Source: Odobenus rosmarus divergens
Lineage: Eukaryota; Chordata; Mammalia; Carnivora; Odobenidae
Assembly: GCF_000321225.1 (NCBI RefSeq)
Contig: NW_004450382.1
Location: forward strand, 2,085,735-2,149,734
Length of the DNA stretch: 64,000 bases
Direction of reading: 5' to 3'
Position numbers and translations under genes: made by a program. Below the pieces are notes generated by a model. The model saw only the letters and a list, made by a program, of their open reading frames with translations, was not told the origin of the DNA and ran no database searches. Shown in pieces: positions 1-11,065 of the stretch. Each line of letters begins with the position of its first letter. Within the stretch, counting starts at the first letter, position 1.

Positions 1-144
1 CAAAGCCAAAAGGAGGTACTGGGACTTCAATAGGGATTTTGAGTAAAACCATTTACCTTTCCACACTGGAAAGTGCCTAATGAACAGCTAAAAACCCAAG
101 TTATCCTCATGCAGTTGAAACTAGGGAAATGGATGAGAGCCAAG

Positions 145-215
145 GGAGAGTGTCTGGCACATAGTGGGAACTCAAAAAATATTCATTTAATAAATGAATG
201 AATGAACAATGTGTC
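145..215 (+). repeat. L2 (or MIR) 3'-end fragment
   Basis: Contains the characteristic ctggcacatagt...aataaatgaatgaatg ending of L2 elements. Confidence 0.5.
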
Positions 216-803
216 AAACAGAATCCTGAGGAATACCAGGAATTCCCAGCTGAAAGCCATCTCAGCTTCCTCTGATCTCCCACAACCTCTCAGAATTGTT
301 CTTATGGTGTTTAACAACTTTGATTTCATAGTATAGTTGTCTATAAATCTACATTATCTGTTCTCTTAGGATCTAATGCTTTCCTGATCCTAACTATTGG
401 GTATATATACCCTACCCCTTCAGCATCAACTTTTATCACTTCAGCAGTATTTTATAACTTGAACATGCCATATACACTTGATTCTGTCTTTCTCTATATT
501 CTAATCCCTCTTCTAGAACACTTCAATTCAACAAGCACTTTTTGAGAACTAACCAAGTTCCCATCACTTACAAAGTGAGATCCATTAGTGGAGGGTAATA
601 TCAACTTAAGAGTGATCATCAGCACTTTTTAATGAAATGCAATAGAATAGAGTAAGACAGAAAATTGTAAAGTGCATCACATAAAGTAAGGATAGTACTA
701 TCTTTGTGAAACTTTTGTTTCAGTTGCTGAGTGTGTGTACTGAGTCACGTTGTAAAACATATTTTAAAATATAAGTCATAGTGTAAAAAGTTGAAGGCCA
801 CTA
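216..803. other. AT-rich unique sequence
   Basis: No repeat, exon or motif that I can support. Confidence 0.4.
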
Positions 804-820
804 CTCTAAGACACCCATAT

Positions 821-1017
821 ACATATATATATATTTTTAAAGATATTATTTATTTGACAGAGAGAGACACATTAAGGAACACAAGCAAGGGGAGTGGGAG
901 AGGGAGAAGCAGGCTTCCCGCAGAGCAGGGAGTCTGATGCGGGGCTCGATCCCAGGACCCTGGGATCATGACCTGAGCCGAAGGCAGACGCTTAACAACT
1001 GAGCCGCCCAGGCACCC
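821..1017 (-). mobile_element. SINEC (tRNA-Lys-derived carnivore SINE)
   Basis: Reverse-complement SINE with its A/T-rich tail on the left and the tRNA-like head on the right. It is flanked by a perfect 17-base target duplication ctctaagacacccatat (804-820 and 1018-1034), so the insertion is young. Confidence 0.95.
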
Positions 1018-1269
1018 CTCTAAGACACCCATATTACCAAGATGAACAGATGTTTGGTATGTAACTCAACAACTGAGAATGCCCGTGAACTTCCCTCCCT
1101 GTATCTCTAGGCAAAATTTTGAGACTTTGTCCCCAAGCCCAAACTCTGAAGAAGGATCACAAATCAGGTTAGAGTCCTTACTTCTGTTGCAGCAACAACA
1201 TTTTTAAAAATCCCCAAAATTGTCCTTTCAAATCTAACACACAACCTGGCTCATAGCAGTTTGCTGCTG

Positions 1270-1535
1270 TTAATTGTGCTACTTGTAATAACAGCAATTA
1301 TTTGGCACTTGGTGTTTGCCAGGCATTACTCTAAGCTCTTTACACGTATTACCATATTTACTTCTTATAATAATGCTAGAGGTAGGCATTATTATTGCCA
1401 CTTTCATTTTATAGATTGGGGAGATTGAGGCACAGATATATCGACTCAATTTCCCCAAAGCCACATAGCTAGGAGATGGGGGAGCTATTTGAATCCATGT
1501 AGTCTAGCATTTCAGCCCATGTTCTTAATCACTAA
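1270..1535 (-). repeat. MIR element
   Basis: Antisense MIR pattern: gtttgccaggcattactctaagc, then the gagattgaggcacagat core and a gttcttaatcact end. Confidence 0.75.
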
Positions 1536-1697
1536 GATCTATGGCTTTCCAAGTGGGCTTCACTATTGGACAGACACATACATGTCTCAAGGAACAGCTC
1601 TTCTGGATTGGGCTCGAGTAGCTACTTCCTGAAGAATATTCTTTACGCTGTAGCTCCTATCCTTCCTAACCATCCATTTTGATAAAGAATAGCCTAA

Positions 1698-1703
1698 TTT
1701 ATT
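1698..1703 (-). terminator. Candidate polyadenylation signal AATAAA
   Basis: The plus strand reads tttatt, so the minus strand carries a canonical AATAAA, 35 bases downstream of the putative stop codon. Such hexamers are common by chance in AT-rich DNA; the position relative to the exon is what makes this one notable. Confidence 0.35.
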
Positions 1704-1737
1704 TGGCCCTGGGTTCAATGTTAATCGGCAGGTTGGT

Positions 1738-1976
1738 TTAGACTCTCACTAGTTCCCTTGGAGAGAGAAAAGGAGGAAAATGAGGCCAAAGATGCATTTC
1801 AATTTTTAAGGTTATTTTTAAAAAGCAAGATGATGGGGGAAGACAGCATATATCTGTCTCTTGAAAGGAATGAGCCTCTGTCTCTTGCCCGTGGTTTTCT
1901 CTGACTTTGAAGCTCTGCTTCCTGCTGGAACCTCGGAGCTCTCTCTGCACTGGGCGCTCTCTCAGCCCACGTGCTC
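1738..1976 (-). CDS. Putative terminal coding exon of the minus-strand gene
   Basis: On the minus strand a pyrimidine-rich acceptor ending ...caccttcaacag precedes an open frame that takes two bases from the previous exon, reads 78 codons and stops at 1740-1738. The residues are charged and disordered-looking, for example SRKQSFKVRENHGQETEAHS. Its start phase fits the exon at 3860-4104, which leaves one base. An AATAAA lies 35 bases past the stop. A second frame is also open across most of this stretch, and a weak donor-like CTAGTGAGA lies near the end, so it could be an internal exon. No family recognised. Confidence 0.45.
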
Positions 1977-2039
1977 CTGTTGAAGGTGATGAGGACAAAA
2001 TTGGGCCAGGTCGCCAAAAGGACCCCCATCCTTTGTTCT

Positions 2040-3040
2040 CAGTGAATGCTCTCTCTTTCTGAAAATCCTCAGCTTTATCTAAGAAAGGGAAAGGGCAGAC
2101 CTTATTTCATTAGAAGAAAGGAAGAGGGTCTGGGAGACTATTCCTCCCCCAAGTATTCGGTGAGTTGCTAAATAACAGGGGGAAGAGTCAGAGAAAGGAC
2201 AAAAAAATAAAAAAATAAAAAATAAATAAAAAAATAAAATGACACAGCACAGCTCTGAGTCTCTTTCCTATCAGGTTTTACAGAGGGGCAATAGATTTTC
2301 TTCATTGCCAGTCCTGACTTATCACAGCCTTGTTTTTAATGAGGTATAATAAGGGGAACATTTTGTAACAACACGGTTCCCCTATTTTATCCCGCAAACA
2401 GCTGTGTCATGCTTGTGGCTGGAAGAATGAATCATATCTCTGCCCGCATATGCTAACTCCCATGTAATTACCCCAGCATCTTAAATAAAGCAGGTCCTAA
2501 ACCTGTCGCTCACATTACAAGCAAACGGTGCAGACCTCGTAACTGGGGCCTCTATCATTACAATTAATTTATCACAGAAGCAACTGAGATTAGAGGCTAG
2601 AATTAAAACCCAGAGCATGGAGAGTCACCGTAGTGACACTGAAAAACAGGCTCTTGAGAGGCGGCTGGCTCCAACGGCTGCCTGACTAATGCCTTTCCTG
2701 GGGAAAAGCAGCCTTAGTTGGATTTTGTTTTCTTTACATTTTTTCCCACTCCAAGATTTTACTAAAGTGATTTCCCTGCCTCTCTTGATTCAGAATGATG
2801 CTGGAAAGATTCTACCTGGTACTTAGCCAGAACTCTGAGCAGGACTCACCATTTCCTCATTCTTAAACGACCACTGTCTCTCTAAACGAACAGTCCCCCA
2901 AGACCGCCCATTTGTTTTTGTTATTAGAAAGGAATTTCTCATGACATCAGTTTGTTTCCTTTCAGGGGGCAGGAGACTGGGGGAAGGGGGAAAAGAGCCC
3001 AGAGCCTTTGCTTCAAATACAAAATGCTGTCTGCAGCGCC
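2040..3040. other. Repeat-poor sequence, candidate conserved noncoding block
   Basis: Apart from an A-rich simple repeat at 2197-2240, no interspersed repeat is visible. Around 2430-2610 the sequence is compositionally balanced with homeobox-like TAAT/ATTA words (for example cattacaattaatttatcac). Nothing coding was recognised. Confidence 0.35.
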
Positions 3041-3043
3041 ACA

Positions 3044-3243
3044 GGCTGCGGTTCTCAACCAGGGTTCCTTGACTGAACCTCAGGGACAGAAAAACGACTT
3101 GAGTGACTATTTTCTTAGTTCTCCCTAGGATGGTACAATTAGTCTATCTAGACGGTACATTCTAAATGCATAAGAGAGACGTTAATTCATTACGTTGAAG
3201 GGACGGCTTAGGGCACCTGTGCTTACCCTGGTTGAAAAAGCTG
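3044..3243. mobile_element. hAT-type non-autonomous DNA transposon remnant
   Basis: Left end reads gcggttctcaaccaggg and right end ccctggttgaaaaagctg, which are imperfect inverted repeats sharing tcaaccaggg, about 200 bases apart. The ends resemble Charlie-group MITEs (cagtggttctcaacc). Exact family not assigned. Confidence 0.55.
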
Positions 3244-3489
3244 ACAGGCTCTGGTACAGCATTATTCAGAGAGCCTACCCGACAACCCTCTTCCAGGCCA
3301 CCTGAGTCTGCCCCGCCCCCCACCCTAGTCACAGCAGGTCTCACTCATCTCCTCATGCGGGTCTCCTTTCGTTAATGGGGTGGATAGTGCCTCCACCAGC
3401 CATCCCACCGAAAACCTGAAGTAGAATATCCTTGGTCTCCAGACATGGACGTTGGGGGATCCCGTTGCTGCTCCATTGTCGTCATTGTG

Positions 3490-3850
3490 ACCAGAGCTCA
3501 GCAGTCCACTCTCTGTCAGTTCTGCCTGCTGTGTGGCAGAGTCTACTGTGTGCCCACTGAAACCTGTTCCTTCTTGCTGGGCGCACAGCTAGACGGTCTT
3601 CCCTAGCTTCCCTTGCGGTTAGATAGGACTGAATTCTGGTCATTGGATCGTAGGTGAAGGCGATGTGTGCTATGTTATTTCCCCCGGGCCCATGAAAGTC
3701 TCCTACTTGATCCTTTATGCTCTCTTTCTTTGCTCATATGCCTGCTAGAACATCCAGCAGAGGATTCTGAACCCTAGGGGTTGATGAACCTGAATTCCCA
3801 AATCACTGCTATGAAGCTACCCTCGGAACAGGGTTTGCTTGGTGCAGAAA
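3490..3850 (+). repeat. LTR-like remnant (ERVL/MaLR type)
   Basis: Runs such as ctgaaacctgttccttcttgctgg...cagctagac and ctgaattctggtcattgg resemble mammalian ERVL/MaLR long terminal repeats. Its right end comes close to the putative exon at 3860. Confidence 0.4.
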
Positions 3851-3859
3851 TTACCTTAC

Positions 3860-4104
3860 CCTGACTAATAAACTCTAAAAGTGAAGCTGACCCAGGCCCT
3901 TCCTCAGGAGGCTCTACAGCTTGTGAAGGATAGGTGAGAAAGGAGAGTCTGGAGTCCAACGCTGGGAAAACAGATTTTGGATAGGGTAAGCGGCTTAGGA
4001 TGGCAACTGCCTGCTGTGGGCCCAGACTCTCCACCTGGAAAAGGGAGCTCACAGCGTTGGGGGTTTCTTGGTCCTTGACATACTTGACAATTTCATCTGA
4101 TAGG
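3860..4104 (-). CDS. Putative coding exon (81 codons), well supported
   Basis: The minus strand has a pyrimidine-rich run and acceptor (...gagccttccaaag), then an uninterrupted frame with strongly protein-like composition, including LSDEIVKYVKDQETPN and LFQVESLGPQQAVAILSRLP. It ends at a strong donor, AGG|GTAAGG, with an alternative AAG|GTAATT five bases further. It begins with one base, matching the two bases left by the exon at 12613-12694, and leaves one base, matching the two-base start of 1738-1976. An upstream in-frame TGA limits how far left the acceptor can be. No transmembrane segment or known motif. Function unknown. Confidence 0.65.
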
Positions 4105-4483
4105 CTTTGGAAGGCTCAAAGGAGAAAAGGTAATGAGGGGGAAGTCTGAATATCTGATTCAAACAGAATAATAAATATGTATATGAAAGCAAACTGTAAA
4201 TCATAATCTCAAATCAGATCAAGTTGCACCGCTGCTTACACATTTTGGCCTTCTCTCATCTGGTTACCTGTCTATTCTTGCCTACTGCTTGTTCTCCAGC
4301 TCCTTGGACATACCTTCATCAAACACCTTTGCAAGGTAATCTGCTTGCGCATGAGCTTAGGAGCTCTTCAAGATCAGGAGAAGAGCCTCATTCCACTCTA
4401 CACCCCTTTAGCTAGCACAGGGCCTGGAACCCAGGACTAGCTCAATATCTGCTGAATGAATGGGCACAAAACATTGCTCATGT

Positions 4484-4676
4484 GTTTTTTTGTTTTTAAA
4501 GATTTTATTTATTTATTTAAGAGAGAGCACAAGCAGGGGCAGCGGCAGAGGGAGAAGCAGGCTCCCCGCTGAGTGGAGAGCCCGACTAGGGGCTGGATCC
4601 CAGGACCCCGGGATCATGACCCTAGCCGAAGGCAGACGCTTAAACCACTGAGCCACCCAGGCCAACCAGGCACCCC
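4484..4676 (-). mobile_element. SINEC copy
   Basis: Antisense SINE with a shortened body and a small duplication near the head (caggccaaccaggcacccc). Confidence 0.9.
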
Positions 4677-5110
4677 AAAGTTCCGCATGTTAATGTGATG
4701 AGTTTATCTTCTAACTCTACACGTTGGGATGATTTCTAAAGTAGTGCTGTTAATACTGCAGATGGTTCCTCCCCCATACTTCCTTTCAGCTTTCTTTCTG
4801 ATCTACAGCGGGCAGGTATCTGCAAACTGGGCTTCTGGCATTGAGCAGGGTGGAGCAGAGCTAACTGGCCCACAAAGAGATGGAACTGATCCCCTTGAAA
4901 GGTGTATGTTAATTAACACTACTATTGAATCAGCCACAGGCTATGCCAAGGGCTAGCAATGTGAAATGTGAAGAAGCCCATTTCAGATCCCCTAGTACTC
5001 AAGTACCTCATGCTACCAGAAAAGAACTCCTTTTCTTCCTACAGAAGGACTATTAGCTCCATATAAGCTATTCAGCTTTGAAAAATCTGCAGTATAGAAA
5101 AGGGGAACAG

Positions 5111-5312
5111 GGGCGCTTGGGTGGCTCAGTCGGTTGAGCGTCTGCTTTTGGCTCAGGTCATGATCCCGGAGTCCTGGACTGAGCCTTGCATGGGGCTCCC
5201 TTCTTGGCGGGGAGCCTGATTCTCCCTCTGCCCTTCACCTCGCTCATGCTCTCTCGCTCTCACTCAAATAAATAAAAATCTTTAAAAAATAAAAAAAATA
5301 AAATAAAATAAA
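5111..5312 (+). mobile_element. SINEC copy
   Basis: Sense SINE from ggggcgcttgggtggctcag to an aataaataaaaatcttt tail with an extended A-rich end. Confidence 0.9.
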
Positions 5313-5519
5313 AGAGGAAGAGATCAGTATTAGTATTGGTCTGATCTCCCTCTTTCCTTCAGATGTCTTTACTGTAGCCCTCTCTCCCTACTCCTCCTGC
5401 GCACTTGAGAAGGGAGCCTGCGGAGATCTCATCTAGACCAGTTCTGGTCTGGCTTACAGTGCATTCTTGGTTTTATCTCATTTAAAAAAATATTATTCCT
5501 CTATAGCAAAATGAATTGA

Positions 5520-5960
5520 GTCAGTTTGGCATAGAAGTTAGGAGTGTGGGTGCTGGGGCGCCTGGGTGGTGCAGTTGGTTGAGCATCTGACTCTTGGTTT
5601 CGGCTCAGGTCTGATCTCAGAGTTGTCAGATAGAGCCTCTCGTCAGGCTCCCCAGTCAGTGCAGAGTCAGCTTGGGTTTCTCTCTCCCTTTCCCCCTTTC
5701 CCTCTGCCCTTCCCCCTGCAAATAAATAAATAAATCTTAAAAAAAAAAGTGTGGGCTCACAGTCAGACTGACTGGGTTCAAGTTCTAGTTCTGCTACTTG
5801 TAAGTAGAGAAATCTTAGGAAAATTACTTAACCTCTTTAAGCCTCTGTTTTCTTATCTGTAAAATGGGGATGAAATAAAACCAAGTTCATAGGGATTGAA
5901 GCAGTGCATGCAAAACATTTGGCACAATGCTTGGCAAATAACAAGCACCCAGAAAATGTT
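5520..5960 (+). repeat. MIR split by a SINE
   Basis: MIR body (gactgggttcaagttctagttctgctactt, then cctctgttttcttatctgtaaaatgggga) continues on both sides of the SINEC at 5555-5747. Confidence 0.75.
5555..5747 (+). mobile_element. SINEC copy inserted in MIR
   Basis: Sense SINE flanked by near-identical duplications agtgtgggtgct (5543-5554) and agtgtgggctca (5748-5759). Confidence 0.9.
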
Positions 5961-6660
5961 AGCTATCATTGTTTTGGTTTCCTATCTCTGGATTAACACC
6001 CATCTTCCTGATGAGAACAATGATCCTCTTCCTATTAAAGTCAGTCCTCCACATGAGCTCTATCCCTTCTTGCCTTTTAAAAACTGCGTCATTAATCATC
6101 ATCTCTTTTTCTTGCACTATCAATCTTTTCCTTTGTCTAAATCATTTCCATCAGCATTCACACGTGTACTAGTCTCCTCTATTAAAAAAAAAAAACCAAA
6201 CCCTCACTTAACCTCACATTTCTTTGCTTGCCATCATATTTTTATGCTCTTCTTTATAGCCAAACATCTCCAGTGTTGTCTACATATGCTATGTACTTTT
6301 TCTCACCTCTCATTAACTCTTCAACTCATGACAATTTGAATTTGCCCTGTCACTCCACTAAAATGGCTCTCAAGGCTACCAGTCACCTTCCATATTGCCA
6401 AAGCCTGCAGACACAACCCTTTACTTGATCTCTCAGTAGCATTTGACATAGCTCACCATTTGCTCTTTTCTTAAAACACTTCCCCTTCTGCTCCTTGGTT
6501 TTACCATCCTTCTCAGACTCCTTTCTTCTTCTTCTATTAAATCTTTAAATGTTATAGGTCTCTGGAGGTTGTGCCCTTTTATTTTCTCCTTTTAACATGA
6601 TTTGCCTTGGTGATTTCATCTTTTTTAATCACTCTAAATATTGAAATGCTGCTATAACAA
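5961..6660 (+). repeat. L2 element
   Basis: Sense L2 3' region, with typical phrases such as cctttacttgatctctcagtagcatttgacatagc. The 147-codon frame here is inside this repeat and is not a gene. Confidence 0.65.
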
Positions 6661-7519
6661 AAACAACAAAATATCTAAAATATGGGACACTAGCTTTGGA
6701 ACTAGGCAGAGCTGCAAGGAAGCTGATATAACAGACTAGAAAAATAGCAACTTGTATCATGTAGAGGTAAACACTTGGTTAAACAATAGTAATCTGGAAG
6801 ACAGAAAATGGATCTAATGAACTAATAGAGTTGGAAGAGCTCTTATGGTAAAATATTGAAATCATGAGCTGGTTGCTTTTAGCTGCATTTGATGAGGCAC
6901 TAAGAAGAAAGAGATAAATTTTAAAAAGAACTGGCTAGTCTGCAAGCAGAATTCAGTGGAAATACAAAGAACTCAGAACTTAATGGGTTGCAACATAAAA
7001 CTTTCTCAACTCCAGCCTTTCCAGTAAAAGATTTTCAAATTAAGATCCATCTTGGGGCTAAAGATCAAATTCAGGATGCTGCCAGAAGAGATCGTTTCAA
7101 GGTGAAGTAAAAATCAAGGGTCCTCATTAAGCTTTGAGGGAAATAAGGTGGCATCTAGTAGGTTCTTTCAGCTGGAAAAGAGGCTCCTAGATAGCTTATG
7201 AGTGTGGTTCTCCAGCAGCCTGATATGTGCAGACTGCCAGTCATTAAGTCTGGATAGATCAAGTCTTGCAAAAACCTTGGTATGGCTTGTGGCACACAGA
7301 GTTGACTAGTATCAAATATATAGAAAACCCACAAAGTTTGTGAGAGAGTTGTATTGGCAAAAGCAGCGACAGCTCCAACTAAAATTGAGACTGAGACTGT
7401 TCAAGATATAAAAAGATCTCTGAGTCCCCAAATTTCTACCGGCAGGCAGTAGGCAGAAAGATCTGCTAAGCCATCAGAAATACATATTATTTAATGCCCT
7501 CTTTAGAAACAGCCAAGGC

Positions 7520-7712
7520 GGGGCACCCGGGTGACTCAGTTAGTTAAGGGTCTAACTCTTCTTGATTTCGGCTCAGGTCATGATCTCAGTGTCGTGGGAT
7601 TGAGCTCTGTGTCAGGCTCTGCACTGGGCATGGAGCCTGCTTAAGATTCTATCTCTCCCTCTCCCTTTGCCCCCCCATACCCCCTCCCCACTTCTCTAAA
7701 AAAGAAGAAGCA
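7520..7712 (+). mobile_element. SINEC copy, older
   Basis: Sense SINE (ggggcacccgggtgactcag to a C-rich body and degraded tail) with several changes from the young copies. Confidence 0.85.
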
Positions 7713-7985
7713 TCCAAGACTGATGGAAAAGGAAGAATTTCTACAGGACAGAACAAAGAGCCATAGAGAACAATGGATTGGAGATCGACTCCCAGAAAAC
7801 AGAACCAAGGACTAATCAAAGAATTCCCAACTCCCAGGATGGTGGGACCTGTCAACATTTGCCCAGTAGAATTTCAGAACTGCTATGGATTGATGATTTC
7901 TATATGCATCTAGTTCTTCCCTTTTTTGAATGGAGTAGTTTATTGCTGTTATCTTGTACCCGTTCCACCACTGTATATTAAACGG

Positions 7986-8020
7986 GTGGTGGTGGTGGTG
8001 GTGGTTTATTTATTTATTTT
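7986..8020. repeat. (GGT)n and TTTA microsatellite
   Basis: About seven GGT units followed by a short TTTA run. Confidence 0.9.
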
Positions 8021-8110
8021 GGTTCTTAGGTCTTCAGATAAAGTGAAATCACAGTTAGGCCTAATATAGGGATTATAAGATCCTGGACTTTAATAAGCCA
8101 GGTGCCATGA

Positions 8111-8615
8111 TTTAGATAAAATGTGGGGGAGTCTTGGGATTGTAGGTGAGTGTATTTTGCAAGTGGGAGGTATGTGAATATTCATGAACAAGTGGTAGAC
8201 TGTGCTAGATTAGATTATTGTCCAAAAATATTTACTCCCCTGCTGCCTCTGTGGAGAAGTTTACTTTCCTGCTTCTTGACTTTTGGCTCAATTATGTGAT
8301 TGTTTTGGCTAATAGTACATTGGGTCAGATATGTCCCAAGCATGGGCTTGAAATGTACTTGTGTGGTTGGCCTTCTTGAAGAGACGTTCTCCCTATGTAG
8401 CTGCTCTCTCTTCAGCCCAAGCTGCAGAACGAATATCCATGGATCAGACTAGCACTCAACCCACTTGCAAGGAGCAAAGATGCCTGTCCAAGCTGAAGCT
8501 AGATTAGCTGATTTACAGATGCATGAGAACTAAGTGCTACTATTGTATGCAACTGAGATTTTTGTGGGAGTTTGTTATGTAGCAATAACCACCTGGTTCT
8601 TTCTCATTCTTCAAA
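8111..8615 (+). repeat. LTR remnant (MaLR/ERVL-like)
   Basis: Ends with gggagtttgttatgtagcaataacc, the typical terminus of several mammalian LTR families. The same terminus type recurs near 18290. Confidence 0.5.
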
Positions 8616-8829
8616 TGCAACAAGCACTTTTCTGTTTCAAGGCTATTGAAATAACCTGTTCTTTCTTTTTGAATGTGCCCTTTGCTCATTGCAGGTCTTT
8701 ACTTCAGGTCTTTATACAAATGCATTTCTTCAGAGACCACCTTTAGTAGATCACCCAATTATTCTATATTATTATGCCATTTATTTCATAGCATTCATCC
8801 CTGTGTGTAATAATAAATATTTAGTTTGT

Positions 8830-8965
8830 TTGCATTCCCCACTGGACTACAGGCCTTGTAAGGGGAAGGACCATATCCACTCATTCACTAATGCATTCTC
8901 AAATTCTAGGATTAGTACTGGCACACAATAGGTTATCCATAAATATTTGTTGAGTAAAGGAATTT
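8830..8965 (+). repeat. L2 3' end
   Basis: ctacaggccttgtaaggggaaggaccatat...aaatatttgttgag matches the L2 terminal pattern. Confidence 0.7.
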
Positions 8966-9075
8966 TTAAAGCGAGTGAATGAACCTAGATATGTTGGGAA
9001 ACACTTGGAATACTCTTTGGCCTGCCCAGAAAATAGCTTTAGAAAGTGTAATTCAATTTATTTCCATTCTTAATT

Positions 9076-9273
9076 TTTTAAAGATTTATTTATTTATTTG
9101 AGAGAGAGAGAGAGAGCCAGGGGAGGGGCAGAGGGAGAGGGAAAGAATCCTCAAGTAGACTCTCCACTGAGTGCAGAACATGACACAGGGCTCGATTCCA
9201 GGACCCCGAGATCATGACCCAAGCCGAAATCAATAGTTGGACCCTCAACTGACTGAGCCACCCAGGTGTCCCT
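9076..9273 (-). mobile_element. SINEC copy, older
   Basis: Antisense SINE with a GA-rich tract and the actgactgagccacccaggtgtccc head. Confidence 0.9.
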
Positions 9274-9299
9274 CTTCTTCTTATTTTTAATAGTAACTT

Positions 9300-9935
9300 C
9301 TTTGTTCCCTTCCTAGTGAGCTATGCTTCCCAAAGAATTAGGTTGGTAACCAAACAAACCAACCTAGTTAAAATACATAACTGATGGGCTCCTTCTTTAC
9401 ATTATGTCCGATTGCTTTGAGACGAATATTATGAGTTGGGATCAAAGATGTAGATCAGGCCATCTGCTGTTCTGCCAAGGTCAGAGCAAGTTTTTTTCGC
9501 CAAGCTTAGTTGGTGTATTCCATCCACTCCAAAAACATAAGCATACCCATAAAAACACAAGCAGACACACAGAGCTTTGGTTCAAAGCTATGATGGAAAC
9601 CTGAAGTCCAAAGATATCTTCTATCTTCAGCCTGATGACTCCAAGCCCACAGCCTGACAACTCTTAACATATACCTTCCCCAAGCTACCATTAGCTTCTT
9701 TCTTGTAGCATTTGCTGCCCTGCTACAAGGTCCCAGTGTCAGTCTCTACAGTGTTTCTGAAGTCACAGACCATATACTGTGAAGAAGCACAGAGGGGTTC
9801 CTGAGCATGAAGATCTTCCTTTATGGGAGAGGTAGAAAGAAAAACCAGGGCCTGGATCCTGGTACAAGCTATACAGATTGTTTGGGGTCTGGCTTTCTAG
9901 CTTTTCTAATCCCAAGCTTCTCCAAGTCAAGATCT
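9300..9935. other. Unique sequence
   Basis: No repeat recognised. A minus-strand 48-base open segment with a donor (AAG|GTATAT at 9677) was seen but has a poor acceptor. Confidence 0.3.
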
Positions 9936-9938
9936 TTC

Positions 9939-10035
9939 ACTTTTGTTTTTAAAGTAAACTCTATGCCCAACATTGGGCTTGCACTTAGGACCCCAAGATC
10001 AGTTCTCTACTGACTGAGCCAGCCAAGTGCTCCAA
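9939..10035 (-). mobile_element. Truncated, old CAN-SINE fragment
   Basis: Only the tRNA-like half remains (cccaacattgggcttgcact...ctgactgagccagccaagtgctcc), with strong divergence. Confidence 0.65.
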
Positions 10036-10079
10036 GATCTTTGACTTTAATCTCTACAACTTTTCTACTTTCTTTTCTT

Positions 10080-10600
10080 TGTTCAGGCACTAACATTTTA
10101 TTAAATATTATATGAATTGTATGATACAAAGATAAATAATACAGACATATGCTATATGAAAAGTAATAATAAAACGAACATCTGTGAACCACCATCCAAA
10201 CTTCAGAAATAGAACATAACAACTAATAATTATGTGCTCCTTCTGGATCCCATCTCCCTACCGCCCTCATCCCTTCCCAGACTTGTGTGTATGCTTGCTT
10301 TTGCAACTGTTTTTTTTTTCCTACTCAATGTTATATTTCTACGAGTTCTCTATGTTGATTCACAGGGTTATAGTGCTTTCATTTTCACCTCTTTATAGTA
10401 TTCAATTATATGAATATACCACAATCTGTTAATCCATTCTCTTGTTAGTGGACGTATAGGTTATTTACAGGCTTTGTTCTGTTGCTATTACGAACAATTC
10501 TGCTGTGAACATTCTTGTATACACATCTCTTGGAGGATGTGAGCAAGAGTTTCTCTAGGGAATATAACAAGGGGTGGAAGTGCTAAGGCATATGATATAT
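10080..10600 (-). repeat. Old L1 fragment (L1M/HAL1-like)
   Basis: Antisense pattern with ttatagtattcaattatatgaatataccac...acaattctgctgtgaacattcttgtatac. Confidence 0.6.
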
Positions 10601-10614
10601 ACATGTTCAGCTCT

Positions 10615-10745
10615 ACAAGAATGTAAGCTACAATGCATGAGGTCAGTGTTTTCTGTCTATTTTGTTCATTACCATATCCCCAAAATGTAGAACAGTGCTT
10701 GGCACAGAGTAGGTGACTCAATAGTTATTGGTTAAATAAATGAAG
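10615..10745 (+). repeat. L2 3' end
   Basis: tgtaagctacaatgcatgagg...agaacagtgcttggcacagagtaggtgactcaatag matches L2. Confidence 0.7.
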
Positions 10746-10949
10746 ATAATGCTATGTTTTTTCATAGCATTATGAAAAAATTTGGTTGATACCACATTTA
10801 TATTCCCAGCAGCCTACTGGGTGCTACTTATTATTACTTTTTTGATCAAACACAAATACCTCTTTCCCTGACCCATTTGCTCCTGTATTCCACAGTGGAC
10901 TTTTCATTTTCTTCTTGGTTCTCTAGCTAAAGGACTTGAAGTGATCACC

Positions 10950-11065
10950 CTCTCTGTGTGAACTAGCACAATTTAACTCTTCTAAGCCTCTGTTTCCTCG
11001 CTTGTAAAATGGGGATAACAATGCCTTCCACTGCAAAGGTTTAACACACTCAATAATGATACCAA
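10950..11065 (+). repeat. MIR fragment
   Basis: Core gcctctgtttcctcgcttgtaaaatggggataac. Confidence 0.65.

Larger units (their letters stand above)
6661..8110 (+). repeat. Possible MaLR/ERVL internal remnant
   Basis: Degraded sequence with phrases resembling MaLR internal regions (tttcagaactgctatggattga...tatatgcatctagttc). It is interrupted by a SINE and ends in a GGT simple repeat. No intact retroviral frame. Confidence 0.35.

Noticed and set aside
821..1017. tRNA-like promoter sequence
   Set aside because: It is the tRNA-derived head of a SINE, repeated in every SINEC copy here, not a tRNA gene.
5896..6428. Long plus-strand frames (147 codons)
   Set aside because: They lie wholly in an L2 copy and have no splice or start context.
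6661..8615. Possible endogenous retroviral remnant as an active element
   Set aside because: Only weak LTR and internal similarity; no intact frames remain.
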